Virus record (IMG/VR): IMGVR_UViG_3300025102_000292
Location: 1 to 23,865 of that record
Strand: one strand, 5' to 3'
Origin: a virus
Length of the DNA stretch: 23,865 nt
Made by a program: the position numbers and the translations under genes. Below, piece after piece: positions 1 to 6,645 of the stretch. The notes under the pieces are model-generated. The model ran no database searches. It saw nothing but the letters and a program-made list of their open reading frames with translations, and had not been told where the DNA came from. How positions within the stretch are numbered: the first letter of the stretch is position 1; every line of letters begins with the position of its first letter.

Positions 1-2
1 AT

Positions 3-902
3 GTTCCTACAACATTTCCAATAAAAGTTAATGGTAGTGAAAAATTAAAAATAGATTCGTCTGGAAGAATAGGACAGTATGCACCTAATTTTAGTGCTTT
101 TAACGCAAATGCTGATGATTTTATTATTAACGGTTCAGGTAATACAGGAATAACTATTAACTCTGGGGCAGCTTTGTCTACAAGTGAGGGTAATTTAGTT
201 TTTGCTGAAGGAAATGGTAGTGGTGGTAGTTCTGATGCTTATAGAGGTGCTATTAAATATAAGCATGGCGATGATTATATGGCTTTCTATACAGATGTTT
301 CAGAACGTATGCGTATAGATTCGTCTGGTCGTATGCTAGTAAATACTACTTCTAACTTTATTGGCGATTCAAAGTTTGAAGTAGAAAATGGTGGAGGTAA
401 TGTTGGAGGTTTTTATCATAATGGTTCAGGTAATAACTATCCATTAATTATTAGAAATAATAGATGTGATGCAGGAACTACAGGTACACTAATTCATTTT
501 GTCAAAATTGGAGGTAGTGAAATTGGGAGTATTAGGGCTAATGGTTCTTCAACAAGTTACCTTACATCTTCTGATTATAGATTAAAAGAAAATGTAACTG
601 CTATATCTGATGGGATTACAAGATTAAAAACTCTTAAACCATCGAGGTTTAATTTTAAAGCTGATAAAGATACAACAGTTGACGGATTTTTAGCACATGA
701 AGTTACAGCAGTACCAGAAGCAACTACAGGAACAAAAGATGAAGTAGCAACTGAGGACAGTACAAACTTTAAAAAAGGAGATCCAATTTATCAAACTATA
801 GATCAAAGTAAACTTGTACCTTTACTTACTGCTGCATTACAGGAGGCTATTGCTAAAATTGAAGTATTGGAAACAAAAGTCGCTGCATTGGAGGCTGGAT
901 AA
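3..902 (+). CDS. Tail fibre/spike C-terminal part with S74 peptidase chaperone (5' truncated)
   Basis: The frame is open from base 3, so the gene begins before the window and 299 residues are visible; a TTG at 174 is internal. The visible N-terminal part has two KLKIDSSGRIG / RMRIDSSGRML repeats, common in phage fibre shafts. The C-terminal part is an intramolecular chaperone of peptidase family S74: SDYRLKENV, then a spaced GFLAHEV. The catalytic Ser-Asp pair is in the TSSDYRLKEN motif (codons near 570-575). In this family the domain helps the fibre trimerise and then cuts itself off. The last ~25 residues form a heptad-like coiled coil (ALQEAIAKIEVLETKVAAL). It abuts the next fibre gene (TAA then ATG). 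It probably forms part of the receptor-binding apparatus. The S74 call is strong; the receptor is unknown. Confidence 0.88.
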   Translation, partial: VPTTFPIKVNGSEKLKIDSSGRIGQYAPNFSAFNANADDFIINGSGNTGITINSGAALSTSEGNLVFAEGNGSGGSSDAYRGAIKYKHGDDYMAFYTDVSERMRIDSSGRMLVNTTSNFIGDSKFEVENGGGNVGGFYHNGSGNNYPLIIRNNRCDAGTTGTLIHFVKIGGSEIGSIRANGSSTSYLTSSDYRLKENVTAISDGITRLKTLKPSRFNFKADKDTTVDGFLAHEVTAVPEATTGTKDEVATEDSTNFKKGDPIYQTIDQSKLVPLLTAALQEAIAKIEVLETKVAALEAG

Positions 903-1493
903 ATGACAGCAAAGATTAAACTAAACGCAGCATCAGGAGGTGGGTCTTTCAGCTTACAAGCACCCTCTTCTTCTGCTAATAACAGAGTTTTTACCTTACC
1001 AGACGTTGCAGACGCAACAATGGCAACTGTAAATGGAATTAAAGAATTTGACCAATGGGTTTTAACTGCTGATATCACATCAGATGGAGACGTTACAAGT
1101 AATCTATCAAGAAATACTAGAACAGGTGCACCAAGTCAAATAGGAACTGGTATGTCGCAAAGTAGCGGTATTTTTACCTTTCCAACTACAGGTAAATATT
1201 TAGTAATGGTTTCTGTTGAATTTTCTTTAAATGGTTCTGACAATGTTAATTTCCGTACTAATGTAACAACCAATAATAGTTCATACACTATTCAAGGGAG
1301 AGCAATAGATGGGAACAATGGCTCTGGTGCAAGGTCAGGTAATGCGACTTCTTTTTCATTTATAGATGTCACAGATACAAGTCAGGTTAAAGTTAAATTT
1401 GACGTAGCTTCAATAGCTTCTGGAAGTAGCGTTAAAGGAGATACAAATGATATCCCTACATCATTTCTTTTTGTTCGTTTAGGAGACACCTAA
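903..1493 (+). CDS. Probable tail fibre accessory protein, C1q/TNF-like beta fold
   Basis: A 196-residue protein starting one base after the upstream stop. The N-terminus (MTAKIKLNAASGGGSFSLQAP, then RVFTLPD) is of a kind common at the start of marine phage fibre proteins, where it likely serves as an attachment peptide. The rest is rich in Ser, Thr, Gly and Asn, with alternating beta-strand patterns (GIFTFPTTGKYLVMVSVEF) that resemble C1q/TNF-type jelly-roll domains of phage fibre tips. No signal peptide or membrane segment is seen. Its position between two other fibre genes supports a virion role. The fold is inferred from pattern only; it could be another beta-sandwich. Confidence 0.62.
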   Translation: MTAKIKLNAASGGGSFSLQAPSSSANNRVFTLPDVADATMATVNGIKEFDQWVLTADITSDGDVTSNLSRNTRTGAPSQIGTGMSQSSGIFTFPTTGKYLVMVSVEFSLNGSDNVNFRTNVTTNNSSYTIQGRAIDGNNGSGARSGNATSFSFIDVTDTSQVKVKFDVASIASGSSVKGDTNDIPTSFLFVRLGDT

Positions 1494-1495
1494 TT

Positions 1496-2563
1496 ATGTC
1501 AGAGATCAAGGTAAATTCGATAAAAGGGGTAGGAGCTAGTGCTGCTGCTATTACTGTCAACAATACTGATGGAACGTGTACTGCCAATATTACTAATAAA
1601 CCTAATCGTAATTTAATAATTAACGGAGCTATGCAAGTGGCTCAACGTGGTACGTCAGCAACGGGTCTTACATCGGGTGGGTATCAAGTTTTAGATAGAT
1701 GGAATTTAGCTCAAAATCAAGGAACTGTTTCATTAACACAAAGTACAGATGCTCCAGATGGTTTTGGTTTTTCTTATAAAGTTGATGTTACAACTGCTGC
1801 TTCTTCTTTAAATGCTAATGCTTATTTTTATCCTAGAACACTATTAGAAGGACAAGATCTGCAAGCTTTTGCAAAAGGTACATCAAGTGCAAAAGAATTT
1901 ACTATAAGTTTTTATGCTAAATCAACTAAGACAGGACAATATACTGTTCAACTTTATGATATGGATAATAATAGAGGATGCAGTAAAAGTTATACAATAT
2001 CTAATACTAACTGGAACAAATATACATTAACTTTTCCAGCAGATACAACTGGTACTTTTGATAATGATAATGTTGCAAGTTTATTTATTCAATTTATATT
2101 AGCTGTTGGGTCTGATCGTTCTTCTGGAACTTTACAAACAACTTGGGCTACAAATGTTAACGCTAATCAAGCTGCTGGTAATGTTAATTTTTTAGATAAT
2201 ACTGCAAATGATTTTTATTTTACAGGAGTTCAATTAGAAGTAGGCAGCGTGGCAACAGATTTTGAGCATAGGTCATTCGGTCAGGAGCTTGCTTTATGTC
2301 AAAGGTATTACCATAAAATGACAGGCTCACAAAATAAACTTATTTTATTCAATGATTACAATAATGCTACAAATAACTTTTGGGCAAATGTTTATTTACC
2401 AACAACAATGAGAGCAGCACCTACATTAACAGCAACAGGTATATCTGGTGGCGATAGTCTTGATTCTAGTAGTACATCAATACACTTAATGAGCCTACAA
2501 ACTAGCGATGGTGCAAAATACATAGGTAACGGCACAGTTATCGAAGCCAACGCAGAACTTTAA
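1496..2563 (+). CDS. Putative receptor-binding tail fibre protein
   Basis: A 355-residue protein with the N-terminal peptide MSEIKVNSIKGVGASAAAI, followed by NRNLIINGAMQVAQRGTS. The (N)LIINGxMxVxQRG motif is widespread in phage receptor-binding and carbohydrate-binding fibre domains. The middle (about 80-250) reads as a jelly-roll carbohydrate-binding module, with strands such as FTISFYAKSTKTGQYTVQL and a later FYFTGVQLEVGSVATDFEHR, the usual end of this module. The C-terminal ~100 residues are a separate, probably variable tip. It follows the upstream gene by two bases, within the fibre operon. The sugar ligand cannot be predicted. Confidence 0.72.
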   Translation: MSEIKVNSIKGVGASAAAITVNNTDGTCTANITNKPNRNLIINGAMQVAQRGTSATGLTSGGYQVLDRWNLAQNQGTVSLTQSTDAPDGFGFSYKVDVTTAASSLNANAYFYPRTLLEGQDLQAFAKGTSSAKEFTISFYAKSTKTGQYTVQLYDMDNNRGCSKSYTISNTNWNKYTLTFPADTTGTFDNDNVASLFIQFILAVGSDRSSGTLQTTWATNVNANQAAGNVNFLDNTANDFYFTGVQLEVGSVATDFEHRSFGQELALCQRYYHKMTGSQNKLILFNDYNNATNNFWANVYLPTTMRAAPTLTATGISGGDSLDSSSTSIHLMSLQTSDGAKYIGNGTVIEANAEL

Positions 2564-2567
2564 ACTT

Positions 2568-2750
2568 ATGACATATCCAACAAATCCTATTTACAAGTTC
2601 ACTAAAAATTCTCTTACAAATGAGATAGAAGCAGTAAAAATAACTGTTAATGGTATTGAATCATTTATTCCTTTAGATGAAGCAAACACCGACTACCAAG
2701 AGTACCTTGAATGGGTAGCAGAGGGAAATACAGCCGAAGCTGCTGATTAA
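2568..2750 (+). CDS. Small protein downstream of fibre genes, possible fibre-assembly partner
   Basis: A 60-residue acidic protein. Its C-terminal part, IPLDEANTDYQEYLEWVAEG, is a pattern that recurs in short proteins encoded beside phage tail fibres in many tailed phages. It has no membrane segment. It lies four bases after the fibre gene, so it is probably translated with it. The last four bases overlap the end of a small minus-strand gene. A role as fibre chaperone or fibre-associated factor is inferred from position and motif only. Confidence 0.6.
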   Translation: MTYPTNPIYKFTKNSLTNEIEAVKITVNGIESFIPLDEANTDYQEYLEWVAEGNTAEAAD

Positions 2751-2878
2751 TTAACCTTTTCCTGCATTTGTCTTGTCATTATCCCCATAGTGACGTAGAG
2801 AGGGGATAGACCTATAATTAGCAGTAATGTAGCGAATGTCATAACTGACATAGCTCTAATAATTGCAAATTTTATCAT
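2747..2878 (-). CDS. 43-residue single-pass membrane microprotein
   Basis: Reading the minus strand from ATG at 2878 to TAA at 2747 gives 43 residues: MIKFAIIRAMSVMTFATLLL, then IIGLSPLYVTMGIMTRQMQEKVN. Residues about 8-34 form one hydrophobic helix with a short charged C-terminus. The frame fits the gap between the plus-strand neighbours almost exactly: it overlaps the downstream stop of one by four bases and shares the CATG start region of the other. The protein looks like a genuine membrane peptide rather than a chance frame, and no plus-strand gene fills the gap. No recognisable ribosome binding site was seen. The function is unknown. Confidence 0.5.
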   Translation of the reverse strand: MIKFAIIRAMSVMTFATLLLIIGLSPLYVTMGIMTRQMQEKVN

Positions 2879-3101
2879 GTTTCAAAAAATTGCTAATGTT
2901 TTGAGTATTGTCTCATTCATAATGGTAACTTCTGTTATTGGTGGAGGATACTTTGGATATAAATATGTAACATCAGAACAGGTAAAGGCAAAATTAATGA
3001 ATCAAATACTTGGCGAGGTAAAAGGGCTGTTACCTAATGTATTAGATAAAGGTTTACCAAAAACAACTGGCATATCTATACCAACACAACCAAAAAATTA
3101 A
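2877..3101 (+). CDS. Small membrane protein of cyanophage type, unknown function
   Basis: A 74-residue protein with an N-terminal membrane segment at about residues 5-30 (IANVLSIVSFIMVTSVIGGG), then YKYVTSEQVKAKLMNQI and a Pro-rich tail. From memory, similar short proteins occur in marine cyanophages, but no function is known to me. The start overlaps head-to-head with the minus-strand microprotein. The TAA stop is followed at once by an in-frame TTG that begins the next protein, so the two may be translationally linked. A role at the envelope is inferred from the membrane helix. Confidence 0.65.
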   Translation: MFQKIANVLSIVSFIMVTSVIGGGYFGYKYVTSEQVKAKLMNQILGEVKGLLPNVLDKGLPKTTGISIPTQPKN

Positions 3102-3728
3102 TTGGAAATACCAGAGATAAGTATTCCAGAAATACATATTCCTGAGGTTCATATACCTTATACTTTTTTACCTAACTATGAACATTCAAATGTAGAAGTT
3201 ATAGGTTGTAATTATTATCATCGAGACACAAAAAATACAGGCAATAGAAATCTATTATTAGATGATCCAAACGGAGTAAGTAGTAACTGTCCGTACCCAA
3301 GTTTTTACCCATTGAACTATGTACCAGATCAATTAATTATTGTTGAAGAGGCTGCACCAATAAATAAAGAACCTGATAAATTACCAGAAGGAAAACAACC
3401 ACAAACACAGATTCCAAAAGAAGAAAAAAAAGAAGATGACTATAAACCTTGTCCACCTAAAAATGCAGTATTTAGGCAGGGCGATTTTAAAAATGAACTT
3501 AGGCTTGAGAGACTGTTAAAATATGAACGTGATATTGATGGTTCATGTAATGCGGTCTGGGAAAAAGTACCTTTCATCGACCAATATATACCTAGTGCTT
3601 CCGTGGTTGTCTCTACTGCTCTTATTGCATCTGTGGCTGCGACTACTCCTATTATTTTAAATTTAGTAAAACCAATCGTTAAAAATTTAATTAAAAAATT
3701 ATCAAAAAAGAAAAAAAATTCTAATTAG
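3102..3728 (+). CDS. C-tail-anchored protein with IPE repeats, unknown function
   Basis: A 208-residue protein. It begins with a short repeat of Ile-Pro units (EIPEISIPEIHIPEVHIP). It has four Cys (about 36, 63, 117, 149), a Pro/Lys/Glu-rich linker (90-120), one hydrophobic helix at about 166-190, and a strongly basic tail (KKLSKKKKNSN). It contains no internal Met, so the only sensible start is the TTG at 3102, directly after and in frame with the upstream TAA; readthrough is the alternative. It ends in a shared palindrome with the minus-strand gene. The layout suggests a membrane-anchored protein with an exposed N-terminal domain. From memory, related proteins exist in cyanophages, with no known role. 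Confidence 0.65.
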   Translation: MEIPEISIPEIHIPEVHIPYTFLPNYEHSNVEVIGCNYYHRDTKNTGNRNLLLDDPNGVSSNCPYPSFYPLNYVPDQLIIVEEAAPINKEPDKLPEGKQPQTQIPKEEKKEDDYKPCPPKNAVFRQGDFKNELRLERLLKYERDIDGSCNAVWEKVPFIDQYIPSASVVVSTALIASVAATTPIILNLVKPIVKNLIKKLSKKKKNSN

Positions 3729-4299
3729 TCTCTATTTTGTGTGTATGTGGTATAACTTGATTTGGTGGTACTGTTACTTTTATCCCTTCACAAATCTGTG
3801 CGTATTTGCCTACGAAGGTCACTCCTAGGTTTGCTTGCTCTCCGCAGACCTTCAAACGAAACATTGCAAGCTCAAGCATCTGTTTCTGGTATAACAATTC
3901 TTGATTCTTTATATTTACCTCTGTAGCTTTCAAACATAAATCAGGAGCTTTACCTAAAGGAATAGTGATCTGTGCTGAAATTCCATAATTTAAGTTGTAA
4001 TTATCTTTCTCGAACCTTGGAGTTTCTTGAACGTATTTAATTTGGCCTGTATCTTCATCGTAAATGTTTTGTTTAGTGACTGTTTCTATTGGTCTATTAA
4101 ATGACCAAGCATCTGTCACATAAGGAGTAATCGTGAGACTTGGTGAACTACAAACAATTCCCTGTGACATACGAAACTGAGGTGTAGATTGAGGTGCAAT
4201 CATTGTCGCATTATTGTTTACTGTACCCTGTGCATTTGAGCTAGGACTTGCAACAGTTGTATTAGCAAAAACCCTTACAGGGCAAAGGATTACAAGAAT
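3721..4299 (-). CDS. Secreted protein of minus-strand cassette (start unresolved)
   Basis: Last gene of the minus-strand cassette. After the Sec-like hydrophobic stretch LWSVILVILCPVRVFA comes NTTVASPSSNAQGTVNNNA, then ITPYVTDAWSF, NYGISAQITIPLG, and a C-terminal helix with four conserved-looking Cys. From memory, cyanophages encode a family with the same order (a SSNAQGTV motif, ITPY, NFGISAxIxIPL, a C-terminal Cys pair). The frame is open up to 4437, but that extension lies inside the upstream gene and reads as a shadow. No ATG, GTG or TTG sits near the signal sequence. An ATT codon at 4299, overlapping the upstream TAA, is the nearest candidate. Function unknown; export to periplasm or outer membrane is inferred. 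Confidence 0.62.
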   Translation of the reverse strand: MLVILCPVRVFANTTVASPSSNAQGTVNNNATMIAPQSTPQFRMSQGIVCSSPSLTITPYVTDAWSFNRPIETVTKQNIYDEDTGQIKYVQETPRFEKDNYNLNYGISAQITIPLGKAPDLCLKATEVNIKNQELLYQKQMLELAMFRLKVCGEQANLGVTFVGKYAQICEGIKVTVPPNQVIPHTHKIETN

Positions 4300-4736
4300 T
4301 ACTGACCAAAGGTAGTTTCTACTGTGGTTGTTGTTGTGGTATTTATAACTCGATCTATTTTTGTTATAGTGTCGATTCCGTTTCCAATAACTGTTTCCAT
4401 TAAAGAAAATGGTTGACCAGAATTTACTATTTTCCATCTAGGCACTCCCTCAAGCGTTGGGCTTGTATAAGAAAAATTAATTCCGTTAACTGTTTGTGTA
4501 GCCTCTGCTGTAGGAATTGAATTGATATAGCCATTAACATCTGCACTTTCTATATTTGTACCTGAGACACTTAAAGAATATCCTGTCCGATATTGATAAC
4601 TGGTTATGCTCTCGGTTATTACACTTTGAGAAGTGCTGTTTGTTGAAGAACTTCCTGTACGAAATGTTGGTACTACTGGGTTTGCAAGGATTTTGACAGG
4701 AAATAATATTATTAATAGCAGCCAAAACCTAGTCAA
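4299..4736 (-). CDS. Secreted protein of minus-strand cassette, TTG start
   Basis: A 145-residue protein starting at a TTG that overlaps the end of the upstream gene by eight bases. It has a clear Sec signal peptide (MTRFWLLLIILFPVKILA, cleavage before NPVV). The mature part is rich in Ser, Thr and Asn. It shares pieces with the upstream gene product: GYSLSVSGTNI against TYSISGNNI, and SGQPFSLMETV against SGSAFSLTEAI. The two are probably ancient paralogs. A second minus-strand frame at 4534-4725 is a shadow. The cassette position argues for an envelope or extracellular role together with its partners. Function unknown. Confidence 0.68.
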   Translation of the reverse strand: MTRFWLLLIILFPVKILANPVVPTFRTGSSSTNSTSQSVITESITSYQYRTGYSLSVSGTNIESADVNGYINSIPTAEATQTVNGINFSYTSPTLEGVPRWKIVNSGQPFSLMETVIGNGIDTITKIDRVINTTTTTTVETTFGQ

Positions 4737-5247
4737 TTTGGATTGTTACTGTAGTTGACCCCACGCAGCTTGAACCTGATCCAAATGCACCACTACAAGT
4801 ATGGACTCCTGATGATAGAGAAGTCATAGCACCTGATCCAAGAGTACCTCCACTACCTACAGTTGTTTGTCCTGATAAATGAGGTAATGTTGCTATGCCT
4901 GATGATGGAGTGATTGCAGAAGGTGTTGCATCGCCTATGTTTATAGCTTCTGTTAAAGAAAATGCAGATCCGCTAGTGGTTACACTTTTATCAGTCTGTA
5001 TTAAAGCAGGTACACCATCAGTTAAACTGCCTAAATTTAATCCACCAATTTGACCAGCAGTAGTACTGCCACCAGAAGTAACAGAGGGGGTAATATTGTT
5101 ACCTGATATTGAATAAGTCGTGCCTAATTTATTAGTCACAGAGTATGGCATATCAACAGTAATTTGTGCAGATGTCGTGAATTTTTGAGTTATATCAGCG
5201 TAGGCTGGTGCTGATAACAAAAATAGAAATGGAAGAAGTTTTTTCAT
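4729..5247 (-). CDS. Secreted protein with Sec signal peptide, cyanophage type
   Basis: A 172-residue protein with a textbook signal peptide, MKKLLPFLFLLSAPAYA, cleavage expected before DITQ. The mature part is Ser/Thr/Gly-rich and likely beta-stranded, with SAQITVDMPYSVTNKLG near the N-terminus and two Cys near the end (HTCSGAFGSGSSCVG) that could form a disulfide after export. It overlaps the preceding membrane-protein gene by four bases and the next gene by eight, so the cassette is translated as one unit. From memory, marine cyanophages carry proteins of this type. They have no known function. Confidence 0.75.
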   Translation of the reverse strand: MKKLLPFLFLLSAPAYADITQKFTTSAQITVDMPYSVTNKLGTTYSISGNNITPSVTSGGSTTAGQIGGLNLGSLTDGVPALIQTDKSVTTSGSAFSLTEAINIGDATPSAITPSSGIATLPHLSGQTTVGSGGTLGSGAMTSLSSGVHTCSGAFGSGSSCVGSTTVTIQID

Positions 5248-5687
5248 GTGTCTAATTTTCCGTTGTTCTTTACGTTTTTTCCAGTAATCGGATCGACTCT
5301 GATTACATCAGGTTTACTTGTAATTAATTCTATCGGTTGCCTTATTACTATAGTTTGTACACCACCATTGGTGTTACCAATATTACCGTTCTCTCCTTCT
5401 TTCTTTTTCTTTTTTGCACCTGTAGCAGCACCAACAGAAACACCCCAACCAGCAAGAATATTTCCTAATAAACCTGCGGCAAAAGTGCTGTCTACTCTAG
5501 GCTGGTCTGGAATATCAAGACCAAATAATCTATTAGGTAGCTTTATATATCCAAGAGACAGAACTATTAAACACCAAGCAAGGATAGCTCCTTGTGCAGT
5601 AGTGCTTACTAAGAACATTATCTTTTCTTGATAGTCAGGTTTATCATCATCTAATTGCTTTTTATTTTCGATTGTCTTATCTGCCAT
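5244..5687 (-). CDS. Membrane protein heading the minus-strand cassette
   Basis: A 147-residue protein with two hydrophobic segments: about 23-50 (IMFLVSTTAQGAILAWCLIV) and about 68-92 (TFAAGLLGNILAGWGVSVGA). A Lys-rich stretch (KKKKKEGENG) and a polar C-terminal domain ending in PITGKNVKNNGKLDT follow. The N-terminus is charged and cytoplasmic by the positive-inside rule. It is the first gene of a four-gene minus-strand unit and overlaps the secreted-protein gene by four bases. A small pore, holin-like protein or membrane anchor for the secreted partners are all possible. The plus-strand frame over the same bases is a shadow. Confidence 0.68.
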   Translation of the reverse strand: MADKTIENKKQLDDDKPDYQEKIMFLVSTTAQGAILAWCLIVLSLGYIKLPNRLFGLDIPDQPRVDSTFAAGLLGNILAGWGVSVGAATGAKKKKKEGENGNIGNTNGGVQTIVIRQPIELITSKPDVIRVDPITGKNVKNNGKLDT

Positions 5688-5697
5688 AACTTGTTTT

Positions 5698-5725
5698 ATT
5701 AGTCATACTAGACATAATTACTAAT
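5698..5725. promoter_or_regulatory. Divergent intergenic region with small inverted repeat
   Basis: Only 46 bases separate the start of the minus-strand cassette (5687) from the plus-strand holin-like gene (5734). This gap holds the inverted repeat ATTAGT (5698-5703) and ACTAAT (5720-5725). If the cassette has its own promoter, it should lie here or inside the first plus-strand gene. No clear -35/-10 pair was found. Confidence 0.25.
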
Positions 5726-5733
5726 TTAAGCAA

Positions 5734-5895
5734 ATGCCAGAGGTTTATGGTGCATTAATAGGGGCAGCAGCCACCGCTTTTGTTATGGTGTTATCCAACA
5801 TGAGTAACCGCAGAGAAAAAACAATAATAGATATATATACCAGACTCAACAAGCTATCACAGGCGGTTAGTAGGCTGGAAGGCAAGATTCAATAG
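5734..5895 (+). CDS. 53-residue holin- or spanin-like membrane protein
   Basis: Reading from ATG at 5734 to TAG at 5895 gives MPEVYGALIGAAATAFVMVL, then SNMSNRREKTIIDIYTRLNK and LSQAVSRLEGKIQ. There is one N-terminal membrane helix (about 4-22), followed by an amphipathic helix with heptad spacing. One helix plus a short charged tail resembles small class II holins and XhlA-like membrane proteins. The position just before the terminase genes matches the T7 lysis region (gp17.5 before gp18 and gp19). The holin role is an inference; an anchor or scaffold peptide is the alternative. Confidence 0.55.
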   Translation: MPEVYGALIGAAATAFVMVLSNMSNRREKTIIDIYTRLNKLSQAVSRLEGKIQ

Positions 5896-5903
5896 CGTAT
5901 GCT

Positions 5904-6089
5904 ATGTTTGAAAAAAAACTAATTATGTACAAAATACTAAAGCCTATTTTATTACGATTCCTTTCTACGACAGGATGTAAACGATTAATCTTAGATTTAT
6001 TGCGGTCAATATGTAAGCAGACCTCCAATACATTGGACGACAGAGCAGTTGATTTACTAGAACAAAAATTATTTCCTAAAATGAACTAA
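5904..6089 (+). CDS. Small hypothetical protein in lysis/terminase region
   Basis: Up to 61 residues from ATG at 5904, with a second possible ATG at 5925 (MYKILKPILLRFLSTTG). The N-terminal half is hydrophobic and basic, perhaps membrane-associated. The C-terminal half (CKQTSNTLDDRAVDLLEQKL) is an acidic helix containing the LDDRAV pattern, which I associate with small phage membrane or holin-like proteins, but I cannot name a family. The stop overlaps the next start (TAATG), so the two are coupled. Confidence 0.55.
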   Translation: MFEKKLIMYKILKPILLRFLSTTGCKRLILDLLRSICKQTSNTLDDRAVDLLEQKLFPKMN

Positions 6090-6397
6090 TGACCCATAAA
6101 GAATTTTTTGATATTCTTATTGGTAATCCTCCTCCCGAAGTAGAGCTTGAAATAGAAATAAAATGCAGAGAGGTTAAAGAATTACCTGATCCTGTAATTA
6201 AAGATTATTGTTGTGATCTTGTAAAACAAATAAGACTACAAGATATGTTACTTGTCGCAGCTTTAGTTCGGATCTCTGATACTGAAAGTAAATTACACAA
6301 GATTGAATCTCAATTAAAACGCTATAAAAACCAAAAGAAATTAGGTTTTATAGGTAAACTTAAGTATGTTTTATTTGGCAATAGACCTAAAAAGTGA
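6089..6397 (+). CDS. Hypothetical protein with coiled-coil C-terminus
   Basis: A 102-residue protein. The first half is acidic with several Cys (CREVKELPDPVIKDYCCDLV). Then comes a helical segment with heptad spacing (LVAALVRISDTESKLHKIES) and a basic end (GFIGKLKYVLFGNRPKK). No known motif. It overlaps the upstream stop by one base and precedes the terminase small subunit by 26 bases. Its position between the lysis-like genes and terminase suggests a late role, but nothing in the sequence shows which. Confidence 0.55.
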   Translation: MTHKEFFDILIGNPPPEVELEIEIKCREVKELPDPVIKDYCCDLVKQIRLQDMLLVAALVRISDTESKLHKIESQLKRYKNQKKLGFIGKLKYVLFGNRPKK

Positions 6398-6423
6398 TTA
6401 TATTAATTTAAAACGTAGTTCTC

Positions 6424-6645
6424 ATGGATAAGAATTTTAAAATCCTAGAAAAGTTACACCTACTTCTAGCTAAAGAACTGACAGATAAAATCACAAGTGG
6501 CGAAGCAAAGGCTGGTGATCTAAACGTAGCGAGACAATTTCTAAAAGATAATGGTGTTGAGTGCTTACCTGTAGAGAAAAACCCTATGCAAGAACTAATG
6601 GAGAACTTACCAGACCTAGATGCTGTACCTGTAGCTGATTTATAA
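6424..6645 (+). CDS. Terminase small subunit (T7 gp18-like)
   Basis: A 73-residue protein directly upstream of the large terminase. The central part (LTDKITSGEAKAGDLNVARQ, then FLKDNGVE) is the pattern of short terminase small subunits in T7-like marine phages: a helix, GEAxxxDLxVARxFLKDN, then an acidic C-terminus (LMENLPDLDAVPVADL). T7 gp18 is 89 residues, so the size fits. The small subunit recognises concatemer DNA and regulates the large subunit. Its TAA stop is followed immediately by the in-frame TTG start of the large subunit, which points to tight translational coupling. Confidence 0.75.
   Translation: MDKNFKILEKLHLLLAKELTDKITSGEAKAGDLNVARQFLKDNGVECLPVEKNPMQELMENLPDLDAVPVADL

Noticed and set aside
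174-176. TTG at 174 as the start of the S74 fibre protein
   Set aside because: The same frame is open back to base 3 and encodes a further fibre repeat (KLKIDSSGRIG), so the gene is truncated by the window edge.
803-1078. Minus-strand open frame across fibre genes
   Set aside because: It lies opposite two well-supported fibre genes, crosses their junction, and its protein has no domain pattern.
4534-4725. Minus-strand 63-residue frame
   Set aside because: It lies inside the signal-peptide protein 4299-4736 in another frame and is rich in Asn, Lys and Ser without a domain pattern.
5248-5631. Plus-strand hydrophobic open frame opposite the cassette membrane protein
   Set aside because: The minus-strand frame has sensible topology and overlaps its partner gene by four bases; the plus-strand protein looks like a shadow rich in Phe and Pro.
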